This document shows positions 8,722 through 16,261 of a DNA stretch of 27,256 nt, in pieces; the first letter of the stretch is position 1, and every line of letters begins with the position of its first letter. Origin of the DNA: JAISDD01 sp031553935. Lineage in GTDB: Bacteria > Bacillota > Syntrophomonadia > Syntrophomonadales > Syntrophomonadaceae. The stretch spans positions 1 through 27,256 of the forward strand of contig JAVBKS010000047.1 in assembly GCA_031553935.1 (NCBI GenBank), given 5' to 3'. The notes under the pieces are model-generated. The model saw only the letters and a program-made list of their open reading frames with translations. It was not told where the DNA came from and searched no databases. The position numbers and the translations under genes were made by a program.

Positions 8722-8741
8722 AAAACTTCCCCCTTAAAAAT

Positions 8742-9812
8742 TTATCTATTTTGCTGTAACTGTTCTTTGATAACTTTGGCTCTATAAACATCTCTTTTTA
8801 GCGGATCCATTTCTATTCCAGCTTTTTTCTGGAGATGAGCCGGTCTAATGGCTACCATTAGCTCGTTTACCGTTCCTGGAAGAACACTGCTAATTATACC
8901 CATATCAATTCCAAGCCGTAGGTTTGACAACAATACTAAAGCTTCTTTAGAAGTCATCACGGCTGCATTAGTAAGAATTCCATAAGCTCTGCCCACATTA
9001 TCTTCTAATTGATGGGGCATATCTTTTAGCAGCTTAGTACGGGTCAATCTTTCTTGCTCAATAATTTGGGCCGTAATCAAAGCCAAATTATTAATGATCT
9101 CTTTCTCGTTCTGTCCCATAGTTACTTGATTCGATAATTGAAAAAAATTTCCCCGCGCTTCTGTTCCCTCACCATATAGTCCCCGCACTGTCATACCTAG
9201 CTGGCCTAGGTTTTGAAAAATCGGTTGAATCTGACCACTCATAACAATAGCAGGTAAATGGAGCATGACTGAGGCCCTCATTCCGGTTCCCACATTAGTG
9301 GGGCAAGCTGTTAAATACCCCCGGCGCAAATCAAATGCATAATCTAACCATTTTTCCATTTCATCATCGTATTGATTCGCAATTTCGTAACACTCACTGA
9401 TATTCAAACCTGGCAACAAGCATTGGGTTCGCAAATGATCCTCCTCGTTAATCATGATACTGATGGAACCCTTTTCATTAATGATTATCCCCTGAAAATC
9501 CGCATCTTGATTCCCCAGATTCGGACTTATTAAATGTTTCTCAACTAATATCTGCCGATCTATAGGCTGAATTTCGTTTAGGGTTGCCATAGCAAAATCT
9601 ATCGCTTTATCCTTATCCCAGCTTGACCAAGCTCCGCGAATTTTTTCTAAGCATTTTGCGCCTGTTTCCGGATTTAATAAATGAGGAAAAGGCACTTTTT
9701 TTAAATTGCGCGCCAAACGAATGCGACTGCTTATAACAATATCTGATTCCGCGCCTTCATCGGCTTTCATCCAATAAACATCATTTTTCGTAAATAGTTC
9801 TTCAAAAAGCAT
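8742..9812 (-). CDS. mcsB: Protein-arginine kinase McsB
   Basis: McsB phosphorylates arginine residues on damaged or regulatory proteins (CtsR among them), marking them for ClpC-ClpP. It is related to phosphagen (ATP:guanido) kinases. Signature segments are SSRIRLARNL near residue 30, the loop CPTNVGTGMRASVMLHLP around 190, and GEGTEARGNFFQLSNQ. I start it at the ATG 9810-9812 (356 residues), because AGGAGGG (9818-9824) lies 5 bases ahead. The frame also extends to a GTG at 9825-9827 overlapping the mcsA stop, but that codon falls inside the ribosome binding site region. The real gap to mcsA is then 11 bases. The kinase length and motifs are normal. Confidence 0.96.
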   Translation of the reverse strand: MLFEELFTKNDVYWMKADEGAESDIVISSRIRLARNLKKVPFPHLLNPETGAKCLEKIRGAWSSWDKDKAIDFAMATLNEIQPIDRQILVEKHLISPNLGNQDADFQGIIINEKGSISIMINEEDHLRTQCLLPGLNISECYEIANQYDDEMEKWLDYAFDLRRGYLTACPTNVGTGMRASVMLHLPAIVMSGQIQPIFQNLGQLGMTVRGLYGEGTEARGNFFQLSNQVTMGQNEKEIINNLALITAQIIEQERLTRTKLLKDMPHQLEDNVGRAYGILTNAAVMTSKEALVLLSNLRLGIDMGIISSVLPGTVNELMVAIRPAHLQKKAGIEMDPLKRDVYRAKVIKEQLQQNR

Positions 9813-9823
9813 AAATTCCCTCC

Positions 9824-10327
9824 TCACTCCAGCTGTTTGTTAAGCTCCATTATCTGATCCCGAATCGCTACCGCCTTTTCATACTGTTCTGAAGCTACTG
9901 CTTCCTGCAACTTGATTTTGAGCGTATTAAGGTCTTTGCGCAGCAGGGTTTGCTCTCCACCCCTTAAGGGTATTTTCCCTATATGCTCACTATTAACATT
10001 AATGCGGCGCAAAGTAGGCTCAAGCTCCTGTTCAAATGTCTGGTAACATTCGGAACAACCGATCTTTCCAGTTTGCCTTATATTTGCAAAGCTCATACCG
10101 CAGTTCGGACAAAGAGTTTTACTTTGAGCTGCATTTTGAATATCATAAGGATTGCCCAAAAATGATCCCAGTAAATGTGCTATGGAAAAGTTATGATCCA
10201 GGTCCAAGATCATTGCCCCTTTCTTAGCTGCACAAGCTTCACATAAATGCGTTTCCACTTTTTTGCCTTGAAACATCTGTGTTAAATGCACAGACGCAGG
10301 ATTCTGTTTACAATCATCACAAAACAT
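9824..10327 (-). CDS. mcsA: McsB activator, zinc/UVR protein McsA
   Basis: McsA binds and activates the McsB kinase and helps inactivate CtsR under stress. The 167-residue chain has four CxxC pairs (C3/C6, C29/C32, C73/C76, C91/C94), enough for two zinc sites. It ends in a UVR motif (about 130-165, LQEAVASEQYEKAVAIRDQI), the same type of helical hairpin found in ClpC and UvrB. It has the typical family length. The ATG is preceded by GAGGAGGAATTCTT. The gene lies between ctsR (25 bases upstream) and mcsB, the standard order. Confidence 0.95.
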   Translation of the reverse strand: MFCDDCKQNPASVHLTQMFQGKKVETHLCEACAAKKGAMILDLDHNFSIAHLLGSFLGNPYDIQNAAQSKTLCPNCGMSFANIRQTGKIGCSECYQTFEQELEPTLRRINVNSEHIGKIPLRGGEQTLLRKDLNTLKIKLQEAVASEQYEKAVAIRDQIMELNKQLE

Positions 10328-10352
10328 AAGAATTCCTCCTCTGAAAAAACTA

Positions 10353-10784
10353 TCAATACTTTACGAATAAATTAATAGTTTTGTAAAAAGCACCCAAAAG
10401 TTCTTGGAGCTCATCTTCACTTGTTTTCGAAACGGAATTTTTTATAAGAAGCATAAAACTGCTAAAAGATATATCATCAATTAAGTCTTCATCTTTTAGA
10501 ACTTGCAGATACTGTTCAACATCTTTTTGCGAACATCTAGCCGGTCCGGCGTCTAAATCTTCTTGTTTACTTATCCTCACGAATCCTTTTCCGCCTCGTC
10601 TGCTTTCGGTCTCATAACCAGATTTATTTGTAAACCTAGTACTCAAAACATATGATACTTGTGAAGGTACGCAACCAAAAGTCTCTGCTAATTCTATCCT
10701 TTGTATAATTATTTGCTCTTCGCCACTGTTATTAATTAATACCTTAATGTATTCTTCTATTTTATCCGCTAGGCTCTTTTTCAT
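10353..10784 (-). CDS. ctsR: Transcriptional repressor CtsR
   Basis: CtsR is a dimeric winged-helix repressor of class III heat-shock genes. The 143-residue protein has an N-terminal helix-turn-helix (about 25-55, ELAETFGCVPSQVSYVL) and the wing RGGKGFVRI (63-71), whose glycine-rich tip binds DNA and acts as the thermosensor in the family. A helical C-terminal half is the McsB/dimer region. It is the first gene of the operon and is preceded by a perfect CtsR box, so it represses itself together with mcsA, mcsB and clpC. The ribosome binding site is AAAGGTGAT. Confidence 0.97.
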   Translation of the reverse strand: MKKSLADKIEEYIKVLINNSGEEQIIIQRIELAETFGCVPSQVSYVLSTRFTNKSGYETESRRGGKGFVRISKQEDLDAGPARCSQKDVEQYLQVLKDEDLIDDISFSSFMLLIKNSVSKTSEDELQELLGAFYKTINLFVKY

Positions 10785-10793
10785 AAAATCACC

Positions 10794-10810
10794 TTTGACC
10801 TTTTTTGACT
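10794..10810 (-). promoter_or_regulatory. CtsR operator (tandem heptamer)
   Basis: Read on the minus strand this is AGTCAAA, 3 bases, GGTCAAA, exactly the established CtsR box (A/GGTCAAA NAN A/GGTCAAA). It sits 9 bases upstream of the ctsR ATG and just downstream of the predicted -10, so bound repressor would block transcription start. Confidence 0.93.
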
Positions 10811-10818
10811 TTTATATT

Positions 10819-10846
10819 ATTTTAGCGCATTTTCGGATAAATACAA
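10819..10846 (-). promoter_or_regulatory. Candidate promoter of the ctsR operon
   Basis: TTGTAT (10841-10846) and TAAAAT (10819-10824) on the minus strand are 16 bases apart. The CtsR box follows 8 bases downstream. The -35 is imperfect, and a TATAAA slightly downstream is an alternative -10. Confidence 0.5.
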
Positions 10847-11034
10847 ATATATCCTTCCACCGTATTGGTTGAAATATCGCAATATTATTCTCCATATGAG
10901 TTTTTTCTCTTCTTTTCTATTTTACCCACATTTCAGGGTAATAATTTGGATGAGCTGTGATTGCATGAATGGATTTATTTGTATGTTTGCAGGTAAGTAG
11001 CTATAACAAGTTAGATTCATAGGTTAGTAATAAA

Positions 11035-13176
11035 CTAATTTTCCCATCTGATCTCTACAATGCTGTTAGCCTGAAGCGGAGTGGTAAATCCACCAGGCTG
11101 GCCATCGATTTGTATCTGCATGGTTCCTTTAATATCATTTGGCACTTTGTAACTTCGAAAAATATCACTTAAGATTACGGAATTAGCACTTTCCTTGATT
11201 ATTAAAGCCGCTCCATTTATTAGCTCATCTTGCGGGTCAGCTAATTCGCCGTTCATAAAAATATTCATATTATTCGCTTCAATTTCCAATGGTTCATCAT
11301 TTACCATGATTCTGATGAATTGCCTGGGCAATGTATTAATTACTTCTTTTATCGTCGGGAATAATCGCGTCACTGAATACTCGAGTTCATCACCCTCATT
11401 TACTTGATGATCAAAATCTACCGGCTCTGAATTACATGAAACACTTAATGGAGACCACTTAAGACTTTTTTTCTTGCCATTGATACTGTATTTAATATCT
11501 CTATTCTGTAATGCGCCCACAGGAGCAGATGCCAATGCTAACACATTGATAACACTATTAATGACAGTAAATTCGATCTGAGCGCGGTCCTCAACCGCTT
11601 GCTCCATATCAATGCTTTCCAGTAAGCATCCATTGACATAAACCAAGGGCTTTAATTGAACTTTGTCGCCATTTACTCTTACCCATCCGCCAGCGGCTGG
11701 AACTATGTCTTTCCAGGTCACCTGAGCATCGTTTCCATCTTTACCTCGTTCGAAAACAATTTCGTCGCCGTCTTTGATTAAACTCTCCAAATCGGCTTTG
11801 CGATTATTGACTTTGATCGTTGGAGGGGTTCCCATGCCCCCTTTAAATGATTTCATTTTACCGTTTACTTTAATGGTTTTTCCCAAACCTGGTTTCCCAA
11901 GAATATTACTGATTGCAATTCCTGAATTAAGCAAAGCGATGCCAACATCTAGATTTCTGGTGCTCCAAAGAGTTACTTCCCGACTGTTTACTTTTACCCG
12001 GCAAAAAGGCAATGGCGGGATAATAAATGCATTGTAGGCTATCCCTAAAGGTGTCACCCCTTGTGGTCCTTGCAAGAACTCATGTTTAAACTCAATAAGG
12101 TCCAGAGTTGCAGCTGACTTTATTCCCACTCTTTGGGGTAGCAGATTTAATTTTTCCGCTATTACAGCGATTAGATTGGCAGATAAGCTGCCACCACCGA
12201 CACAAATAACAGCATCAGGTGCCTTGGTATTCAAATCAAAAATTGCTTCGGCAATCTTGCCCGCAAGCTCTGTGACTGCAGGAAAAATTGCTCCGTTTAT
12301 TTCTTCATTGGAATGCTCAATTTCATTATCAAGAATATCCTTGAATCTGATTACTTCCATGTCTTTGGCCTGTTTTTTTACAGTCTCAGCCCGACTAAAA
12401 TCTATGAGAAAACTCGTCGCAATGGTTTCAGTTAGTTTATCTCCGCCACTGGGAACCATAGCATAGCCAAAAATACTCTTATCCTTAATAAGCGCAATAT
12501 CTGAAGTTCCGGCTCCGATATCTACTAAGGCCAGGTTTAATAATCGCATATTCTCTGGAATAGCTAACGAAAGCGCTGCTATGGGCTCTAAAGTCATACT
12601 GTAGACTTTCAATTCCGCTCTTTTTAAAGCCGAAAACAAGCTGTCAATCACGACCCGGGGGAGAAAAGTTGCAATGATTTTTAATTCGATCTCTGTTCCA
12701 ACATGGCCGACTAAATTCGCAAGATTTTGACCTTCCAAAGCATAATTAGCTACACTATAGCCTGCACATATGTAATGATTTTTGTCTTTGGTCAGATTAT
12801 CTTTGCTAGTCAAATTAACCTGAGCTTGTTGTACAGCTTCGATTTCCAAGGCTGTGATCTCTTCGGAAGTGATTTCTGACAAAAGCCTGCGTTTTTTCTT
12901 GACATTGGCGGTAGAAGTTCGCAAAGCTCTGCCGGCCGCCGCCACTGCCACTTCATTCAGCTTTGTTTTCAGCCTCTTTTCTAACACTTCTTTAATGAAT
13001 TTTATGTTCTGTGCAATAGTCTCGACATCATGGATTTGCCCATCTAACATCGCTCTGGTTTTATGTTCAACCATTTCAGCATCAAGCACCCTATAAGTAC
13101 CAGCCGCTTTCTCCATAACCAAACCCACTATTTTTCTGGTGCCTATATCTAGTGCAAATATCCTGTCATTAGCCAA
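11035..13176 (-). CDS. FtsA-like actin-fold protein with long C-terminal beta-grasp-like repeat tail
   Basis: The N-terminal ~390 residues are an actin/FtsA/PilM-type ATPase: phosphate-1 motif FALDIGTRKIVGLV (7-20), phosphate-2 ALVDIGAGTSDIALI (216-230) and adenosine motif VICVGGGSLSANL (323-335), ending in GVTPLGIAYNAF. FtsA proteins tether FtsZ to membranes and PilM supports pilus assembly; which applies here is unknown. Classical FtsA is about 420 residues, so the ~320-residue tail (393-713) is extra. It contains about five units with a beta-hairpin, helix and a closing N-G-x-x..GD-x-I-x-F pattern (KVNNRKADLESLIKDGDEIVFE, shortened here), reminiscent of ThiS/TGS-like domains. I see no membrane helix. 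The start is TTG with AAGGGGGC 7 bases ahead. It follows the TagA-like gene by 37 bases. Confidence 0.85.
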   Translation of the reverse strand: MANDRIFALDIGTRKIVGLVMEKAAGTYRVLDAEMVEHKTRAMLDGQIHDVETIAQNIKFIKEVLEKRLKTKLNEVAVAAAGRALRTSTANVKKKRRLLSEITSEEITALEIEAVQQAQVNLTSKDNLTKDKNHYICAGYSVANYALEGQNLANLVGHVGTEIELKIIATFLPRVVIDSLFSALKRAELKVYSMTLEPIAALSLAIPENMRLLNLALVDIGAGTSDIALIKDKSIFGYAMVPSGGDKLTETIATSFLIDFSRAETVKKQAKDMEVIRFKDILDNEIEHSNEEINGAIFPAVTELAGKIAEAIFDLNTKAPDAVICVGGGSLSANLIAVIAEKLNLLPQRVGIKSAATLDLIEFKHEFLQGPQGVTPLGIAYNAFIIPPLPFCRVKVNSREVTLWSTRNLDVGIALLNSGIAISNILGKPGLGKTIKVNGKMKSFKGGMGTPPTIKVNNRKADLESLIKDGDEIVFERGKDGNDAQVTWKDIVPAAGGWVRVNGDKVQLKPLVYVNGCLLESIDMEQAVEDRAQIEFTVINSVINVLALASAPVGALQNRDIKYSINGKKKSLKWSPLSVSCNSEPVDFDHQVNEGDELEYSVTRLFPTIKEVINTLPRQFIRIMVNDEPLEIEANNMNIFMNGELADPQDELINGAALIIKESANSVILSDIFRSYKVPNDIKGTMQIQIDGQPGGFTTPLQANSIVEIRWEN

Positions 13177-13213
13177 GCTTATGCCCCCTTAAGTCTCATA
13201 AATATTAATCAAA

Positions 13214-13981
13214 TCATAAATCTTTCTTACCCAGAATTCTTGCTTTCAGAACCGCTAACATAAACAAGGGTAATGCTAATTGTCGTTTAAACCTGCTAGG
13301 CTCTTTTAATAAGCGGTACATCCATTCAAGATTTAATTTTATTGCCCATTGAGGTGCGCGTTTCTTAATACCGGCGATTACATCGAGGCTCCCTCCAACA
13401 CCAATTAACACAGGCACCTCAAGCTCATCTTTATGCTCTTGAATCCAGAACTCCTGTTTGGGGGCTCCTAATCCCACAGCAATAATATCTGGTCTAGACG
13501 CGCGAATATCAGCAATTATTCCCGGGATCTCTTTCTCACTGAAGTAACCGTCATTAAGCCCACAGATAATAAGCCCCGGATTTCTTTCTATCAGTCTCTG
13601 TTTAGCAATCTCAGCAACACCAGGGGCAGCTCCCAATAAATAAAGTCTCCATTGCTTAAGTTTTGCTAAAGCACACACAGTCAGTAATAAATCAATTCCT
13701 GTAACTCTTTCCGAAAATGATTGGCCGATGATTTTAGATGCCCAAATCACTCCAATTCCATCTGGTGTAACTAAAGCCGCTTGGTTTATGACTTCCCTTA
13801 AACGCTCATTTTTAGTACCCTGATAAACTATCTCAGCATTCAGGGTCACTATCTGCGCACTTTGTCTCTGTTCTATGAATTCATCAATGCACTCTAGTGC
13901 CTGCTCCATGGTCACCTTATGAATATAACAGCCTAATATATCAATTCGTTCTAAACGCTCATTAACTGATGATCTTGACAT
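13214..13981 (-). CDS. WecG/TagA/CpsF family glycosyltransferase
   Basis: Members of this family (GT26) transfer an N-acetylmannosamine-type sugar to a lipid-linked carrier in teichoic acid or cell-surface glycan synthesis. The 255-residue chain has the family core: VTLNAEIVYQG, VTPDGIGVIW (likely catalytic D74), YLLGAAPGV, IIAVGLGAPKQEFWI, GVGGSLDVIAG, and the C-terminal RAPQW...LNLEWMYRLLKEPSRFKR membrane-associating region. Length is normal. The exact sugar and acceptor cannot be told from the sequence. It is the first gene of a two-gene unit with the FtsA-like protein (37-base gap). The ATG follows GGGAGGT. It diverges from the YyaL gene. Confidence 0.92.
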   Translation of the reverse strand: MSRSSVNERLERIDILGCYIHKVTMEQALECIDEFIEQRQSAQIVTLNAEIVYQGTKNERLREVINQAALVTPDGIGVIWASKIIGQSFSERVTGIDLLLTVCALAKLKQWRLYLLGAAPGVAEIAKQRLIERNPGLIICGLNDGYFSEKEIPGIIADIRASRPDIIAVGLGAPKQEFWIQEHKDELEVPVLIGVGGSLDVIAGIKKRAPQWAIKLNLEWMYRLLKEPSRFKRQLALPLFMLAVLKARILGKKDL

Positions 13982-14140
13982 GAGAACCTCCCATTTATCC
14001 CAAATATTCTCCTAATACATGCTTTTTCCTGCTTAATTGCCGAATTATTGTCCACAATTTACTAAAGTAGTACTATTTTCTCTTAATATTTTTGGCTAGT
14101 TGATGAAAACTAATTCTACTAGTTAAAGTTTAAATATTTT

Positions 14141-14168
14141 TTGACAAGCCTAGAGATTTACTTATATC
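14141..14168 (+). promoter_or_regulatory. Candidate promoter of the YyaL-type gene
   Basis: A perfect TTGACA (14141-14146) is followed after 16 bases by TATATC (14163-14168). It is about 80 bases upstream of the chosen start codon and overlaps an inverted repeat at its downstream edge. Confidence 0.5.
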
Positions 14169-14183
14169 GTAATGTTTATTACG
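14168..14183. promoter_or_regulatory. Inverted repeat at the predicted transcription start
   Basis: CGTAAT (14168-14173), loop GTTT, ATTACG (14178-14183) is a perfect 6-bp palindrome directly at the -10/+1 region. It fits a dimeric repressor site; no known operator consensus is recognised. Confidence 0.35.
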
Positions 14184-14247
14184 CTAGAATTTATCACAAT
14201 CCGGCCATTTATTGAACAATGTTTGTAATCGAAGACAGGAGGTTAAT

Positions 14248-16071
14248 ATGACCAATACCACTCTTAAGCCAAATCGCCTAATCAATGAATTGTCACCTTA
14301 CTTGCTCCAACATGCCTACAATCCAGTTAACTGGTGGCCGTGGTGCGAACAAGCTTTTGCTGCTGCAAAAGCTGAAGATAAACCCGTTTTCCTTTCTATA
14401 GGTTATTCCACTTGCCATTGGTGCCATGTTATGGAGCAAGAATCGTTTGAAGATCCAGAAGTGGCATCAATTCTTAATAATTATTTCGCAGCGATCAAAG
14501 TTGACCGCGAGGAGCGTCCTGATGTAGATGAAGTTTACATGAACGCTTGTGTGAATATCGCCGGTAGTGGCGGCTGGCCTCTTACTGTATTCATTAATGC
14601 TGATAGAAAACCTTTTTTTGCCGGCACTTACTTTCCCAAAAACAATAGTTATGGGCGGATTGGTTTAATAAATCTCCTGCAAAACGTCACCAATTTATGG
14701 AATACGCGAAGAGATGACTTGAGCAAAACTGCTGAAAAAATAATCTCAGCCTTAGAAACTAATAAATTGATACCAACGCATTTTGAATGGGATAATCTTG
14801 ACCATGCTGAACAAAGCTTGCTCGATACTTTCGATTCTAAATGGGGCGGTTTCGGAAGGGCCCCCAAATTTCCAGCTCCTCATAATTTACTGTTCTTGTT
14901 ATCCAGAGTTTCATCAATAAATGAAGAAACACCAATTGGCCGCGCAATAATAAAAACTCTTAAAGCCCTAAGTGCAGGTGGGATTCGTGATCATATCGGC
15001 GGAGGTTTTTGCCGTTATTCGACCGATGAGAAGTTTCTAGTCCCCCATTTTGAAAAGATGCTCTACGATAACGCTCTCTTACTGATGGTTTTTGCAGAAG
15101 CCTGGAAAAAGTCAAACATCCCTGATTTTGCTGAAATAGTTAATTCCACTCTTGCTTATATTAATCGCGAACTCTTATCGCCTGGCGGCGGTTATTATAC
15201 AGCTCAGGATGCAGATATCGAGGGCATAGAAGGCAAGTATTATTTATGGACACCTGATGAAATCTCCACCCTGCTGGGAAGCGAGTGCGGGAAGAGGTAC
15301 TGTGCTTTACTAGATATTACTCCTGAAGGCAATTTTGAAGGTTATAGCATACCCAATAAAATTGGCAAAATCCATAGTGCGGATGACAGTGATTTTATTA
15401 CTAAATGCCATGAGAGGTTGTATGAGGCCCGATTGAAACGGATTCATCCCGCGACTGATGATAAAATCCTTTTAACCAGCAACTCCTTGATGCTGGCTGC
15501 TTTATCAATAGTAGGCAAATCATTTGCTGACAGAGATATTGTCTCTGCAGCAGAGAAAACAGCTGCATTTATACTGGAAAATTTCAGAGTTAATTCTCGT
15601 CTCATGGCAGTCTTTAAGAATAAAAGGGCTTATCAATTGGCTACTTTGGATGGCTATGCCTACTTAGTATGGGGCTTAATCGAATTATTTGATGCAACCA
15701 ATAATAAAAAATGGCTAAAAGCAGCTAGCGAATTAAACCAACAAATGCTGCAATTGTTTGCAACAAATGGTGGAGGACTTTATTACTCCGGGCAAGATGT
15801 CAATGATCTTCCTATTCGTCCCGTAAGCTTTTATGATGGAGCTACTCCGTCTGGAACCTCAGTTGCTGCCCGCAATCTTATAAGATTAAGTTCATTAACT
15901 CCAGAGAAGGATTTAACCCGGAAGGCCCTTGACTTAATCAATTCATTAGGCGCAGCAATTAATCGCCATCCTACCTCTTTCGTGTATTTATTATTGGCAG
16001 TTGCTGAGGGTGTAAATAATCAACAATTTAAGCTAATTCGTAAAAACTCTAAGATCTACCTTGAAATATAG
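14248..16071 (+). CDS. YyaL/SSP411-type thioredoxin domain protein (DUF255)
   Basis: The 607-residue protein begins with a thioredoxin-like domain bearing SIGYSTCHWCHVMEQESF (CHWC at 56-59) and GGWPLTVFINADRKPFFAGTYFP, the signature of the YyaL/spermatogenesis-associated-protein-20 family. An (alpha/alpha)6-barrel region follows, resembling N-acylglucosamine 2-epimerases and glycosidases (GGIRDHIGGGFCRYSTDEKFLVPHFEKMLYDNA and later YYLWTPDEI). A redox or sugar-related role has been suggested for relatives; the substrate is unknown. I start at the ATG 14248 because AGGAGG (14237-14242) is 5 bases upstream. The frame opens 12 codons earlier, but without a ribosome binding site. It seems monocistronic, divergent from the TagA-like gene. 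Confidence 0.92.
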   Translation: MTNTTLKPNRLINELSPYLLQHAYNPVNWWPWCEQAFAAAKAEDKPVFLSIGYSTCHWCHVMEQESFEDPEVASILNNYFAAIKVDREERPDVDEVYMNACVNIAGSGGWPLTVFINADRKPFFAGTYFPKNNSYGRIGLINLLQNVTNLWNTRRDDLSKTAEKIISALETNKLIPTHFEWDNLDHAEQSLLDTFDSKWGGFGRAPKFPAPHNLLFLLSRVSSINEETPIGRAIIKTLKALSAGGIRDHIGGGFCRYSTDEKFLVPHFEKMLYDNALLLMVFAEAWKKSNIPDFAEIVNSTLAYINRELLSPGGGYYTAQDADIEGIEGKYYLWTPDEISTLLGSECGKRYCALLDITPEGNFEGYSIPNKIGKIHSADDSDFITKCHERLYEARLKRIHPATDDKILLTSNSLMLAALSIVGKSFADRDIVSAAEKTAAFILENFRVNSRLMAVFKNKRAYQLATLDGYAYLVWGLIELFDATNNKKWLKAASELNQQMLQLFATNGGGLYYSGQDVNDLPIRPVSFYDGATPSGTSVAARNLIRLSSLTPEKDLTRKALDLINSLGAAINRHPTSFVYLLLAVAEGVNNQQFKLIRKNSKIYLEI

Positions 16072-16146
16072 TTTAGCTCTTTAGCTACTAATGCTTTTAA
16101 ATTGCCTATGTGTATTCCTTGCATTTTTATATTTATTATATCTGTG

Positions 16147-16175
16147 GTGACATTTTCCTTCATGAGTAATAAAAT
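16147..16175 (+). promoter_or_regulatory. Candidate promoter of the two-component operon
   Basis: GTGACA (16147-16152) and TAAAAT (16170-16175) are 17 bases apart, each one mismatch from consensus. The rest of the 190-base gap between 16072 and 16261 is AT-rich, with only a 4-bp GCCT/AGGC palindrome (16202-16213) and no clear terminator for the preceding gene. Confidence 0.45.
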
Positions 16176-16261
16176 ATCCTTATTATCAGTTTACAACGAT
16201 CGCCTAATAAGGCATTCTATTTTTCGAAAACAACCACAATATTCAAGGGGTAGGCAAAGCT

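Noticed and set aside
10910..10950. TTACCC/GGGTAA hairpin between the FtsA-like gene and ctsR as a terminator
   Set aside because: Only 6 bp with an 8-base loop and no T-run in either useful direction.
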